Origin: JBCDJI01 sp964351865
Lineage (GTDB): Bacteria > Verrucomicrobiota > Verrucomicrobiia > Methylacidiphilales > JBCBYL01
DNA length: 64,000 nt
Assembly (NCBI GenBank): GCA_964351865.1
Contig: CAYGPJ010000015.1
Location: 1 to 64,000, forward strand
Direction of reading: 5' to 3'
Below are positions 53,883-62,699 of this stretch, in pieces. The stretch's first letter is position 1. Every line of letters starts with the position of its first letter. Both the position numbers and the translations under genes were made by a program. Below the pieces are notes generated by a model. That model worked only from the letters and a program-made list of their open reading frames with translations, searched no databases and was not told the origin of the DNA.

Positions 53883-53898
53883 TGATAATCAAGTATCA
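53883..53898. promoter_or_regulatory. Candidate Zur operator upstream of znuA
   Basis: The 16-bp palindrome TGATAATCAAGTATCA has perfect TGATA-N6-TATCA symmetry. It lies 41 bp upstream of the chosen znuA start. Fur-family operators are AT-rich dyads of this kind, and a Fur/Zur protein is encoded at 59279. No further copy was found to test the motif. Confidence 0.4.
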
Positions 53899-54000
53899 GT
53901 TTATACTCGAAACTCAAAGGTCAATAACTTCAGCATGAGACAGTTAACCGTAGCGCTATTACCGTCTATCGTCACACAAGCCCTGTCGTTCATTGCGGGT

Positions 54001-54026
54001 TGAAAGAGATATTAATAAATCTTTCA
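54001..54026. promoter_or_regulatory. Palindrome upstream of the cco operon
   Basis: TGAAAGA (54001-54007) and TCTTTCA (54020-54026) flank a 12-bp AT-rich spacer containing ATTAATA. It lies 81 bp upstream of ccoS and could be an operator or a transcript hairpin. It does not match an FNR box. Confidence 0.3.
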
Positions 54027-54107
54027 GCTCTCTCATGATTACTACTAACTTCCGTATTCTAGGGACAGTCCACTTGTGACTATGAAAAACGGGCCTAGGT
54101 TCTCCTC

Positions 54108-54293
54108 ATGTTTCTGGCTGGTATACTCATCATCCTGGTTCTTCTCGGAATCACGACATCGGCCGTGCTCTCTTTCTGGTGGGCGGCAGACACTGGACAA
54201 TTTAAAAACCCCGAACAGGCCGCTGCCAGTATTTTTGATAAAGATGAACCGGTGGGGCAATCCACAGATCACTTCCCTGGCCTATCAAAATGA
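54108..54293 (+). CDS. ccoS: cbb3 oxidase maturation protein CcoS
   Basis: A 61-residue single-pass protein: membrane helix FLAGILIILVLLGITTSAVLSFWWAADTGQFKNPE, then a short cytosolic tail. The FWWA-x-x-x-GQF-x-(N/D) segment is the CcoS signature. CcoS is needed for haem and copper insertion into the cbb3 oxidase. It overlaps ccoN by 4 bp (ATGA). Confidence 0.92.
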   Translation: MFLAGILIILVLLGITTSAVLSFWWAADTGQFKNPEQAAASIFDKDEPVGQSTDHFPGLSK

Positions 54294-55777
54294 AAGTCGA
54301 TCTCTCACAACCTCTCAACTCGGAAGAAGTTGCACAAACAGGTTCAGCAAATGCTTCAGACGATCTATTGGCACGTCAAGAGATCGATCTCTCTGCGCGT
54401 AACATAGTCACCACGTTAATTGCCACTTCACTCATCTGGTTACTGGCAGGCTCCGCTCTGGCGATTGCAGCATCGCTCAAACTGCATTGGCCTGATTTTC
54501 TGGGGGAGAGCAGTTGGCTCACCTTTGGCCGCGTTCGTCCGGCTCACCTCAATACCATGGTCTACGGCTGGGTATCTACTGCCAGCATTGGCATCGGGCT
54601 CTGGCTGATGTCTCGCTTGACGCGGGTGCCCTTAAGCAAATCTTTGCGTCTGTGGGCGGGAGTGATCTCTTGGAACATTGGCATCACGGTCGGAACGTTT
54701 GGCATCTTGCGCGGAGACAGCACCTCTATCGAATGGTTGGAATTCCCGCATTACGCGACTCCATTCCTGCTGCTCGCTTTTGCGCTCTTCATGGTCGAGA
54801 TTATCCGAATGATGAGCCGGCGCCCGCCTGGTCATGTGTATATTTCCCAGTGGTACATTCTGGCCGCCTTCTGCTGGTTTCCATTGATGTATGCTACTGC
54901 GGTAATTCTGCTGGTCTGGTTTCCGGTTCAGGCACCGGCCATGCCACCTATCAACTGGTGGTTTGCGCACAATGCGCTGGGACTTTGGTTTACTCCCATA
55001 TCACTCGCGACTGCCTACTATCTGATCCCGAAAGTCATTGGTAAACCCATTCACAGTTACTACTTGTCGATGGTGGGTTTCTGGTCACTGGCATTTTTCT
55101 ATGCCTGGAATGGAATGCACCACCTCATTGGCGGTCCCTTCCCCGCGTGGTTGATCAGTGCCAGCATTGCCGCTAGCATTATGATGCTGATTCCTGTCAT
55201 CACGGTAGCCATCAACCACCATATGACCATGAAAGGAAGCTTCCATATGTTAAGATGGAGCCCTACGCTGCGCTTCATCGTTTTCGCCTCCATGAGCTAC
55301 ACCCTTGTGAGCTTGCAAGGATCGACCGCCGCCATCAGGCCACTCAATCAAATTACCCATTTCACCCACTACACCATCGGACATGCACATCTGGGGATGT
55401 ATGCTTTCGTGACCATGATGCTGTTTGGTGCCATTTACTATATGATGCCTAGAATGATGGCTCGTGAGTGGCCATCCGCGTTGATGATCAAGTCACATTT
55501 CTGGTTGTGTGTACTGGGAATCATACTCATGACCTTCAGTCTGACCGTTGGCGGATGGATTCAGGGTTGGGAAATGAACCGCGCTGAAAAAAGCTTCATG
55601 GAGATCCTACAGATCACTATTCCTTACCTGAAAGCCCGCAGTCTTTCGGGTGGCATTCTGACCCTGGCACATCTCATCTTTGCAACCTCATTTATTCTCA
55701 TGCTTATCGGTTGGTGCCCGCGCGAAGGCAAGCCGACACTACTCGGAAAGATTGAACCCCGGCAGGAGGAAGTATGA
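54290..55777 (+). CDS. ccoN: cbb3-type cytochrome c oxidase subunit I
   Basis: A 495-residue haem-copper oxidase subunit I with twelve membrane helices. Haem and copper ligand blocks are RPAHLNTMVYGWVS, NWWFAHNALGLWFTPISL (His of the CuB centre), WNGMHHLIGGPFPAWL (tandem His) and HYTIGHAHLGMYAFVTM (high-spin and low-spin haem ligands). Reduces oxygen at the low-oxygen-adapted terminal oxidase. It overlaps ccoO by 4 bp. Confidence 0.96.
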   Translation: MKVDLSQPLNSEEVAQTGSANASDDLLARQEIDLSARNIVTTLIATSLIWLLAGSALAIAASLKLHWPDFLGESSWLTFGRVRPAHLNTMVYGWVSTASIGIGLWLMSRLTRVPLSKSLRLWAGVISWNIGITVGTFGILRGDSTSIEWLEFPHYATPFLLLAFALFMVEIIRMMSRRPPGHVYISQWYILAAFCWFPLMYATAVILLVWFPVQAPAMPPINWWFAHNALGLWFTPISLATAYYLIPKVIGKPIHSYYLSMVGFWSLAFFYAWNGMHHLIGGPFPAWLISASIAASIMMLIPVITVAINHHMTMKGSFHMLRWSPTLRFIVFASMSYTLVSLQGSTAAIRPLNQITHFTHYTIGHAHLGMYAFVTMMLFGAIYYMMPRMMAREWPSALMIKSHFWLCVLGIILMTFSLTVGGWIQGWEMNRAEKSFMEILQITIPYLKARSLSGGILTLAHLIFATSFILMLIGWCPREGKPTLLGKIEPRQEEV

Positions 55778-56400
55778 AGGTAAAAAATAAATACATCGCC
55801 GTCTGGATCGGCTTTCTGGCTACGTTCACCTCCTCATGGATCGGTCTGGTCTTACTGCCTGTGCTCAACTTAGGTGGAACCAATGACGTGATTGATTCTG
55901 CTTTGCAAGGTATCGCAAATGAAGAACCCCTCGACCTGATAGACTTGGGTCGCGAGGTGTATGTGGCGAATGGCTGTTTATATTGCCACAGCCAGCAGGT
56001 TCGCCCTGAATATGCCGGATCTGATAAAGAATTCGGGTGGGGAAACCGACGCACCAATCCTCATGATTACCTCAACGATAAAGTCGCATTGATGGGAACG
56101 ATGAGGACAGGTCCGGATCTCAGCAACATCGGAGTCCGACAGCCCAGTGAAAACTGGCACCTGCTGCATCTCTATAATCCACAGATCACATCTGAAGGTT
56201 CTGTAATGGCTCCTTATCCCTTCCTCTTCCGTAAGCAAAAAATAGGGGCTACCCCCACCCCCGGCGCGCTAAAACTCACTGGTAAATATGCTCCTGAAGA
56301 GGGTTATGAAATTGTTCCCACCGAGGAAGCTCTGGCCTTAGTCGCTTACCTGCAATCCCTCAAAAAAAGCGCCACCCCACTCCCGGAGAACACCCCATGA
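55774..56400 (+). CDS. ccoO: cbb3-type cytochrome c oxidase subunit II
   Basis: A 208-residue mono-haem c subunit: N-terminal membrane anchor (YIAVWIGFLATFTSSWIGLVLLPVL), then the haem site CLYCHSQQVRPE (about residues 68-79) and the family segment EYAGSDKEFGWGNRRTNP ... MGTMRTGPDLSNIGVRQPSENWHLLHLYNPQ. It carries electrons to CcoN and is shorter than the FixO average but complete. It overlaps the next gene by 4 bp. Confidence 0.96.
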   Translation: MKVKNKYIAVWIGFLATFTSSWIGLVLLPVLNLGGTNDVIDSALQGIANEEPLDLIDLGREVYVANGCLYCHSQQVRPEYAGSDKEFGWGNRRTNPHDYLNDKVALMGTMRTGPDLSNIGVRQPSENWHLLHLYNPQITSEGSVMAPYPFLFRKQKIGATPTPGALKLTGKYAPEEGYEIVPTEEALALVAYLQSLKKSATPLPENTP

Positions 56401-56663
56401 ACCAGCCACACGACCATAAGAATGCCGGTGAAAAGGCACACCCCAATCCTGGCGAATCCATGAACGTGAGAGCCGTGCACCATGCCATCATTCGCGAACT
56501 GCCTGAACCTAAAGAGCTTTATAAAAATGTGCCTTGGTATCTGCGTCACTTTTATGCGGTCTTGCTTATCGGAGGCATTCTTTACCTGCTTATATTAGCC
56601 GGCCAATTCGACTGGCAGGCCATGGACACTCCCCTGGAAGAACTCAGCACCTTTCAAAAATAA
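56397..56663 (+). CDS. Small cbb3-operon membrane protein (CcoP N-terminus-like, no haem)
   Basis: An 88-residue protein with a soluble N-terminus and one membrane helix (FYAVLLIGGILYLLILAGQF, about 50-69). A basic-aromatic ELYKNVPWYLRHFYAV run leads into it. Position and the P-W-x-x-x-x-x-x-F motif resemble the N-terminal anchor of CcoP/FixP, but the two cytochrome c domains are absent; no C-x-x-C-H occurs. It could instead act like CcoQ/CcoH. The four genes from ccoS are coupled by 4-bp overlaps. Confidence 0.55.
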   Translation: MNQPHDHKNAGEKAHPNPGESMNVRAVHHAIIRELPEPKELYKNVPWYLRHFYAVLLIGGILYLLILAGQFDWQAMDTPLEELSTFQK

Positions 56664-56672
56664 TCAAAGTCC

Positions 56673-59282
56673 ATGAGTGCCTGTTGTGCTACCACTTCTT
56701 GTTCTGAATCTCCACCTGAGGCCAAGGATCAAGGAGCAGCTTTTCTTTGGCTAAAGCTTGGACTGGCGGTGGTTATCTCAGGCCTCAACATGATTTTTGG
56801 CCTCGGCGTCAACGCCACGCCACCGGAAGGAGTTGCCTACTACATCATTCATTCTCTGTTAGCCGGATCAGTTCTGGTGGTTGTGCTACTGGCCGGAAAG
56901 GGGCTCATGCTGCAAGCTTTCCGCCAGGCGCGCACCTTAAAGCCTGGAATTGAACTGCTTTTTGCGCTGGGAATTACCGGCGCTTTTGGCGCATCCCTCT
57001 ACTCGAGCCTCACCCACATCGGAGATATTTATTACGAAGTGGTCGCCATTCTGGTGACCATCTACGCTGTCGGCAATACCATCAACACATTTCAGCGGAG
57101 CAAGGCACTGTCTGCTATTCAGGCACTTCATCACCGCTATGCGACTGCACGGCTGGAAGACGGTAGTAAAATTTCAACCGCTTTACTGGAAGAAGGCCAA
57201 TCCGTAATCATTCGGCCCGGTGAAGGCATACCGGTTGATGGTGTGATTACTGACGGTGTCGCTCTCGTCAATCAGACTGCACTGACCGGAGAACCCTTTG
57301 CCATCGTTCGCCGCAAGGACGACCCTGTGCTAGCTGGTAGTGATAATTTAGACGGCACCCTTACCGTGCTGGCCACTACGTCAGGCCAAACGCGACAACT
57401 GGACGCCTTAATCAATGATCTATCAGCATCCCGCCTGCAGAAATCCCATATCCAAAGACAGGCCGACCAGGCCGCTTATTATTTTTTCCCGGTGGTGCTC
57501 ATCATATCGTTCATCACTTTTGCCATTTGGTGGCATCTGCAAACATGGCAAGTCGCCCATTTTCATTCACTCGCGGTTATTGTCGTCGCATGCCCCTGCG
57601 CGCTCGGACTCGCCACCCCGATTGCTCTCTGGAGTACCATCAATCGCCTATTCCACCTGGGGATTATCACCCGTCAGGCAGACTTCATTGAGCGACTCAC
57701 CCAGGTAGATACCATCATTTTTGACAAGACCGGAACGTTGAGTCAGCTCCAGCCCGCTCTGGTTGATTTTGTCTCTCACAGTGACACCCCTAAAAATTCT
57801 CTTCAGCAATTCATCGCAGCCGCTCAACGTGAATTTAATCACCCGATCAGTTCCCTGTTTTCGCGGTGGCAACCTGGTGAACCGCCCCTGCGATGCCATG
57901 CGATCGCAGGCACAGGCATCGAGGCCGTATGGAAAGACGGAACGGTTCTTTCACTCGGGAATGACCAACTCATCGACAATCAGGATTTGGAAAGACTCGA
58001 CGAACTACTTCATCAGGACTCGCCAAAAATCGAAAAAGAGAACCTTATCTACATTAAACAGAACCGAAAGCTGGTGGCTCTCGCCTCATACCGCGAAAAG
58101 CTTCGTGATGACACGCCTGAGCTTATCAATCAGCTTACCAATGCCGACTACAAACTGATGCTATTGACCGGCGATCAACTCAATCGTGCGGTCCTGCTTA
58201 AAATTCCGCAAATTGACATCAAGGCGGGATGTTCTCCCATCGAAAAAAAGAAATACATCGAAGAACTTCAGTCCCAAGGTTCTAAAGTTTTATTTGTGGG
58301 AGATGGTATTAATGACGGCCCGGCAATGAACGCTGCTTTTGCCAGTCTGGCTGTCAACGAAGGAAACGAAGTGACGGTAGAAACCGCTCAGGCCTCAATG
58401 AAGGGCTCCCAGTTGGCATCTCTGATATCCGCCATCCACCTTGCCCGTCAGACCATGCATACCCTTAAGGCAAATCTCATTTTCGCAGCTGCCTATAACA
58501 TCATTGGAATCTCACTTGCATCCACCGGTGTGCTCAATCCGGTTTGGGCCGCCCTGCTCATGTTGATAAGCAGTGCGACCGTGTCTTATCGGGCATTAAA
58601 TTCTGCCCGGGCATCAATTGGAGAAAATCGCCTGCTACAGCCTAAGCATGACACACCTCGTTTCATCCAAACCCCTAGCGGTGCAGCATGGTTGACGGTG
58701 GCCGGCATCCTCAGTTCCGGCATGCTCTTCGCGCTTGCTGGCAACTTCACACCTGCAGGCTGGATCATTTGTCTCGCACTTACAGGTCTGATTTCCGCCC
58801 TGGTGGCCACACGCTTCACCAAATGGCCCGCTGATGGTCAGGAATTTCTACTGACGGGTTGCTGGGGATTTTCCGGAATGATGCTGGGTTGGATGGCCCT
58901 GGCGGGGTGGTCGCCGGTGGTTCACGAAGGAGTTTGTCTTTGCGGTTGTGCCAATTCGCCCTTCGGTGCAGGCATGACAATGCTGTTAAACCCCATGTAT
59001 TACGGGATGGTGATTGGCAGCCTGGCGGCTGCCGCTATTGCGCTGAAAATGAAAATCAGCACTTACCCATTAAGCTCACATTTATTGTGCATTGGCATGA
59101 TGTGCGTCTCGATGTGGATCGCCAGCATTCTATGGTCTTTCGTTCCGATTCAGGCAGATGCACACATGCAATTCCTGCTCAGCTCAGCCGTTATGACAGC
59201 CAGCATGTTGGCAGGAATGATGGCATGGCCGTTGTTGCGCAAGCTCCATCTGAAGAAAATTTCTCCACTTGCCACCGCCTAA
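56673..59282 (+). CDS. ccoI: Copper-translocating P1B-type ATPase, CcoI-like, with extra C-terminal membrane domain
   Basis: An 869-residue copper pump. It has a Cys-rich N-terminus (SACCATTSCSE) but no heavy-metal-associated domain. The ATPase core shows TGEPFAI (phosphatase loop), VVACPCALGLATP with the CPC metal site (about 305), DKTGTLS phosphorylation site (about 349) and GDGINDGPAMN (about 544). From about residue 669 a further 200 residues with five or more helices follow, containing CLCGC; this extension is not part of the standard P1B fold. CcoI pumps copper for cbb3 assembly, which fits its place 9 bp after the small subunit gene. Confidence 0.88.
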   Translation: MSACCATTSCSESPPEAKDQGAAFLWLKLGLAVVISGLNMIFGLGVNATPPEGVAYYIIHSLLAGSVLVVVLLAGKGLMLQAFRQARTLKPGIELLFALGITGAFGASLYSSLTHIGDIYYEVVAILVTIYAVGNTINTFQRSKALSAIQALHHRYATARLEDGSKISTALLEEGQSVIIRPGEGIPVDGVITDGVALVNQTALTGEPFAIVRRKDDPVLAGSDNLDGTLTVLATTSGQTRQLDALINDLSASRLQKSHIQRQADQAAYYFFPVVLIISFITFAIWWHLQTWQVAHFHSLAVIVVACPCALGLATPIALWSTINRLFHLGIITRQADFIERLTQVDTIIFDKTGTLSQLQPALVDFVSHSDTPKNSLQQFIAAAQREFNHPISSLFSRWQPGEPPLRCHAIAGTGIEAVWKDGTVLSLGNDQLIDNQDLERLDELLHQDSPKIEKENLIYIKQNRKLVALASYREKLRDDTPELINQLTNADYKLMLLTGDQLNRAVLLKIPQIDIKAGCSPIEKKKYIEELQSQGSKVLFVGDGINDGPAMNAAFASLAVNEGNEVTVETAQASMKGSQLASLISAIHLARQTMHTLKANLIFAAAYNIIGISLASTGVLNPVWAALLMLISSATVSYRALNSARASIGENRLLQPKHDTPRFIQTPSGAAWLTVAGILSSGMLFALAGNFTPAGWIICLALTGLISALVATRFTKWPADGQEFLLTGCWGFSGMMLGWMALAGWSPVVHEGVCLCGCANSPFGAGMTMLLNPMYYGMVIGSLAAAAIALKMKISTYPLSSHLLCIGMMCVSMWIASILWSFVPIQADAHMQFLLSSAVMTASMLAGMMAWPLLRKLHLKKISPLATA

Positions 59283-59650
59283 ACACACTGATCACAGGAT
59301 CCGAACAGGGTAATTTCATGTGCTTCCACTTGAAACCCGCTGGGAGCAAGTTTTTCCACATTGCCGCTACAGCCTTCCAGGTCGTAGACCTTACCACACT
59401 CGCGACAGACAAAATGGTGATGGTGCCCTTTCTGAGTCGACTCGTAGCGGGGAGATTTACCCGGCAGTTCTACCACCGTCACCGAGCCTTCATCCTGTAG
59501 CCGCTTCAGCGCACGATACACCGTCGCGATCCCGATTCCCGGAACCGCTTCATTGGCTTGAACTTCGATCTCCTGCGCTGTCATCGGATGCTCCGCATGC
59601 GAGATGACTTCGTGAATCGCGGCTTTTTGTTTGGTGTTTCTTGGTGACAT
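59279..59650 (-). CDS. Fur-family metal-responsive regulator, probably Zur
   Basis: A 123-residue Fur-family repressor. The winged-helix recognition region is IGIATVYRALKRLQDEGSV (residues 33-56). A hinge with HHHHFVCRECGKV gives the regulatory His cluster and first structural-zinc CxxC, and CDQC the second. Three neighbours, the znu genes, a His-rich ZnuC tail and the candidate Zur palindrome, make Zur the best guess, but Fur or PerR cannot be excluded. It overlaps the end of the convergent ccoI by 4 bp and follows the yidD-ribD fusion gene by 9 bp. Confidence 0.8.
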   Translation of the reverse strand: MSPRNTKQKAAIHEVISHAEHPMTAQEIEVQANEAVPGIGIATVYRALKRLQDEGSVTVVELPGKSPRYESTQKGHHHHFVCRECGKVYDLEGCSGNVEKLAPSGFQVEAHEITLFGSCDQCV

Positions 59651-59659
59651 CTCTTTTCT

Positions 59660-60349
59660 TTATAGCTCCCGCATACGAAGATTAAAGTCAGGATTCAGTG
59701 CTTCGCACTCGTCACTCAGGCAACCGGAAATCACCTTGAGTCCGGCCGCCTCCAACACCTCCACCGCACGCCCGCGATGCGCCGGATTCGGATCGGTAGC
59801 TCCGATCACGACACGTTGAATACCTGATGCCTCAAGAATCCGATCACAACAGGCTCCGGTTCGCCCTGGTGTGGAACAGGGTTCAAGCGTGACGTATAGT
59901 GTGGCTCCTTCAACAGGAGGGCGACCCAGATCCTGCAGTGCTTCCACTTCAGCATGCGCACCGCCATCCTGCTGATGTGCTCCCTCCGCCACGATTTCAC
60001 CGGACTCCACAATCACACACCCCACCCGCGGGTTAGGAGCCGTTGCGGCCGGATCTACCGATGCGGCCAGCTCGATCGCATAACGCATATACTTTTCATG
60101 TTGTTCGTATCCGGCTTTCACAGGAACAGGATCATAGCCTGCTCCTCCCCAGGGATGGCAGCGTAAAATGCGCTTCATCGTCAACCAACTGCCTCGAAAG
60201 ACTCCATGTTGCTGCAGAGCTTGAATCGCATACTCCGAACAAGTCGGGCTGAAGCGACAACACCCGCCCCCGCCAGACAACGCCGTAATCGCAGGTGAGA
60301 TCACCAGTTGATATCCCTTAATCAACGAGATGAATCCTGTCGTGATCAT
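59660..60349 (-). CDS. YidD - RibD-type deaminase fusion protein
   Basis: A 229-residue protein that joins two families usually encoded separately. Residues 1-76 are YidD, the membrane insertion efficiency factor: GYQLVISPAI, CCRFSPTCSEYAIQAL and RILRCHPWGGAGYDPVP. Residues about 84-229 are the N-terminal deaminase half of RibD (riboflavin synthesis): YMRYAIELA, PNPRVGCVIV, the zinc-binding HAE in GGAHAEVEAL and C-x8-C in EPCSTPGRTGACC. The reductase half of RibD is absent. The frame is continuous with no stop or shift between domains. Co-directional with cysS upstream (48-bp gap) and the Fur gene downstream. Confidence 0.85.
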   Translation of the reverse strand: MITTGFISLIKGYQLVISPAITALSGGGGCCRFSPTCSEYAIQALQQHGVFRGSWLTMKRILRCHPWGGAGYDPVPVKAGYEQHEKYMRYAIELAASVDPAATAPNPRVGCVIVESGEIVAEGAHQQDGGAHAEVEALQDLGRPPVEGATLYVTLEPCSTPGRTGACCDRILEASGIQRVVIGATDPNPAHRGRAVEVLEAAGLKVISGCLSDECEALNPDFNLRMREL

Positions 60350-60397
60350 TACTTTTGATTCGGGGCTTAGCGTTCCTTTGCGACCTTCCTGTAAAAA

Positions 60398-61798
60398 TCA
60401 GTTTTTGGGTTCCAGTTCAAAGCCTGCTTTAGAGTCTTTAATCACCCAGCCTTGAGCGGCGATCTGATCGCGTAACTCATCGGAGCGCACCCACTCCTTG
60501 TCGGCACGAGCCTGCTGGCGCTCTTCTGCGAGCGCGATAATCTCTGCCGGAGCAGATACCTTCTTTTCCGGTTCATCGGAAAACTCGAAACCAAACACCT
60601 TCAATACCTGAGTCAGTGCCGACGCATCCGCTGAGAATGCGTCCTTGGCCTTACCGGCCTTCAGTTCCTGTTCGATCTCTCCCACTGCGGTGAACAAAGC
60701 CCCCAGCGCCTTCGCTGTATTCAGATCATCACACAGGGCGTCCATCACCGGCGACCAACGTCCGAAATCATCATTCGGAGTTGCGGCATCCACCCCGATG
60801 GCGGACGCCACCTTGGCAATGCGCTTGAGCCCTGATTTAGCAGCTCCCAACGAGTCTTTGGTGAAATTCAGCGGTTGCCGGTAATGACCGGAAAGCAGCA
60901 CGTAACGTAATTCCTGACCGGAAAATCCCCACTCCTCAATGTCTTTAAGCGTATAGAGATTTCCCAACGACTTACTCATCTTCTCGTTTTCGATTCGCAG
61001 ATGCGCGATATGGAACCAGTGACGGGCAAACCCTTTGCCACAGCAGCCTTCACTTTGGGCAATCTCGTTTTCATGGTGCGGAAAGATCAGATCCACTCCG
61101 CCGGAGTGCAGGTCAAAAGTATCACCGAGGTATTTTCGAATCATCGCACTGCATTCCAAATGCCAGCCTGGTCGACCTTCGCCCCACGGGCTGTCCCATT
61201 TGTGCGGACCGTCTTCCGGTTTCCACGTCTTCCACAAAGCGAAGTCGTTAACGGTTTCTTTTTCGTACTCGTCTGAATCGTTCAACCGCTGATCCGCGTT
61301 GGCACGCATGTCTTCCGGATTGAGCCCCGCCAGTTTACCATAATTTTCAAACGCCGAGATCCGATAATAGACCGAGCCATCGTCGGTCACGTAAGCGAGT
61401 TGCTTTTCAATCAACTGCTCGATCATCGCAATCTGTTCAGGAATATGCCCCACTGCAGAAGGCGACTGGTGTGGCTCCCGCATGTTCAACTTGAGGCAAT
61501 CCGCTTCAAAAGCGTGACGCCAACCATTGGTGAACTCTTCCAGACTCTGACCAGCCGCGATAGCACCACGAATCGTCTTATCATCCACATCCGTGATGTT
61601 GCGCACATGTTGGGTTTTTATCCCGAGCCCCTCCACCACACGACGAAACAGATCCTGCAGCACAAAGGTGCGGAAATTTCCCACATGCGCCGGCCCATAA
61701 ACCGTCGGGCCACAACAATAGAACCTAAGCTGATCTCCATCAGCAGCAAAGACGGGTTCGTTCTGGCGGGTTAAGGTGTTGTAGAGCTTCAGTTGCAT
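60398..61798 (-). CDS. cysS: Cysteinyl-tRNA synthetase
   Basis: A 466-residue class I synthetase. The HIGH-type motif is HVGN in CCGPTVYGPAHVGNFRTFV. The zinc ligands sit in the CCGP, WHLECSAM and GGVDLIFPHHENEIAQSE segments, and KMSKS is in ENEKMSKSLGN. The C-terminal DALR-like helical domain and short tail are present. Length is normal. ATG at 61798 is the likely start; a TTG lies one codon upstream. First gene of the cysS, yidD-ribD, fur transcription unit. Confidence 0.96.
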   Translation of the reverse strand: MQLKLYNTLTRQNEPVFAADGDQLRFYCCGPTVYGPAHVGNFRTFVLQDLFRRVVEGLGIKTQHVRNITDVDDKTIRGAIAAGQSLEEFTNGWRHAFEADCLKLNMREPHQSPSAVGHIPEQIAMIEQLIEKQLAYVTDDGSVYYRISAFENYGKLAGLNPEDMRANADQRLNDSDEYEKETVNDFALWKTWKPEDGPHKWDSPWGEGRPGWHLECSAMIRKYLGDTFDLHSGGVDLIFPHHENEIAQSEGCCGKGFARHWFHIAHLRIENEKMSKSLGNLYTLKDIEEWGFSGQELRYVLLSGHYRQPLNFTKDSLGAAKSGLKRIAKVASAIGVDAATPNDDFGRWSPVMDALCDDLNTAKALGALFTAVGEIEQELKAGKAKDAFSADASALTQVLKVFGFEFSDEPEKKVSAPAEIIALAEERQQARADKEWVRSDELRDQIAAQGWVIKDSKAGFELEPKN

Positions 61799-61857
61799 CA
61801 AGCTGAAACTCTAGACCGGCATCTTTCTATTGAAAAGTAAACTCAACCACTTATTGA

Positions 61858-62556
61858 ATGAGAATGGCCCAGATACTGATTTTTCAGCATGTCTCCTATG
61901 AAGGTCCTGCCGCCATCACAGACTGGGCAGCAGCGGCAGGCCATTCCATCAAAACACATGAGTGGTATATATCACCTGAAGCCCCAACTGAGCTACCGGA
62001 ACTGCTGGTTGTCATGGGCGGCCCCATGAATGTGGACGACACCAACGAGTATCCGTGGTTACCTGCCGAAAAAGCATTCATTCGTCAGGCCCTGGACGCA
62101 GATATCCCGGTGCTGGGCATCTGTCTCGGCGCGCAACTGATCGCAGCAGCTCTCGGCGAGAAGGTATATCCGAATGTTCAACAGGAACTAGGGTGGCTCC
62201 CCATCACCTTAACTCCTGCAGCACGGCAACATCCGATGCTGTGCACTTTTCCGCAGGCGCTGCATGTTTTTCACTGGCATGGCGATACCTTTGATTTACC
62301 CCCAGGCGCTATCCGACTCGGATCCACTCAGGCTTGCCTGAATCAGGGCTTTGCTCTTGGCAAATGCATCGGTCTGCAATTCCATATCGAAATTGACCGT
62401 TCAGTGCTCACCCAGTTGATCGCCGATCATCGTCTACCCGATTGGCAGGGATCTCATGTTTCATCTTCAGAAAATATTCTCACGGATGCCACCCAGTACC
62501 AGCAGCCTTGTCGTGAAACACTATTTCGCTTACTGGATCGTTGGGCGACGGCTTAG
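61858..62556 (+). CDS. Class I glutamine amidotransferase (GuaA-like domain)
   Basis: A 232-residue stand-alone type 1 glutamine amidotransferase. Catalytic Cys89 is in PVLGICLGAQLIA, and His176 and Glu178 in GLQFHIEID complete the triad. VVMGGPMNVDD is the oxyanion strand region. Such GMP-synthase-like proteins lacking a synthetase partner act on varied amide or glutamyl compounds; the substrate is unknown. ATG at 61864 is an alternative start. Divergent from cysS. Confidence 0.85.
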   Translation: MRMAQILIFQHVSYEGPAAITDWAAAAGHSIKTHEWYISPEAPTELPELLVVMGGPMNVDDTNEYPWLPAEKAFIRQALDADIPVLGICLGAQLIAAALGEKVYPNVQQELGWLPITLTPAARQHPMLCTFPQALHVFHWHGDTFDLPPGAIRLGSTQACLNQGFALGKCIGLQFHIEIDRSVLTQLIADHRLPDWQGSHVSSSENILTDATQYQQPCRETLFRLLDRWATA

Positions 62557-62699
62557 GAGCAGTCGATCAAATGTCACCTGTCCATAACGCGCACTTGGCA
62601 TCCTGCCTGCTAGTATCAATGGAAGGACTTGAAATTCGTTAAATATATTTTACTATTATTACCATGATAAGCGTAAGTATTATCACACCCAAGGAACTC

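Noticed and set aside
53882..53898. FNR/ANR box (TTGAT-N4-ATCAA) for the cco operon
   Set aside because: TTGATAATCAA is present but the spacing is wrong for an FNR site; the TGATA-N6-TATCA dyad is read as a possible Zur site instead.
58859..59500. 213-codon plus-strand frame overlapping the end of ccoI and the Fur gene
   Set aside because: Overlaps two conserved genes in other frames and has no recognisable domain.
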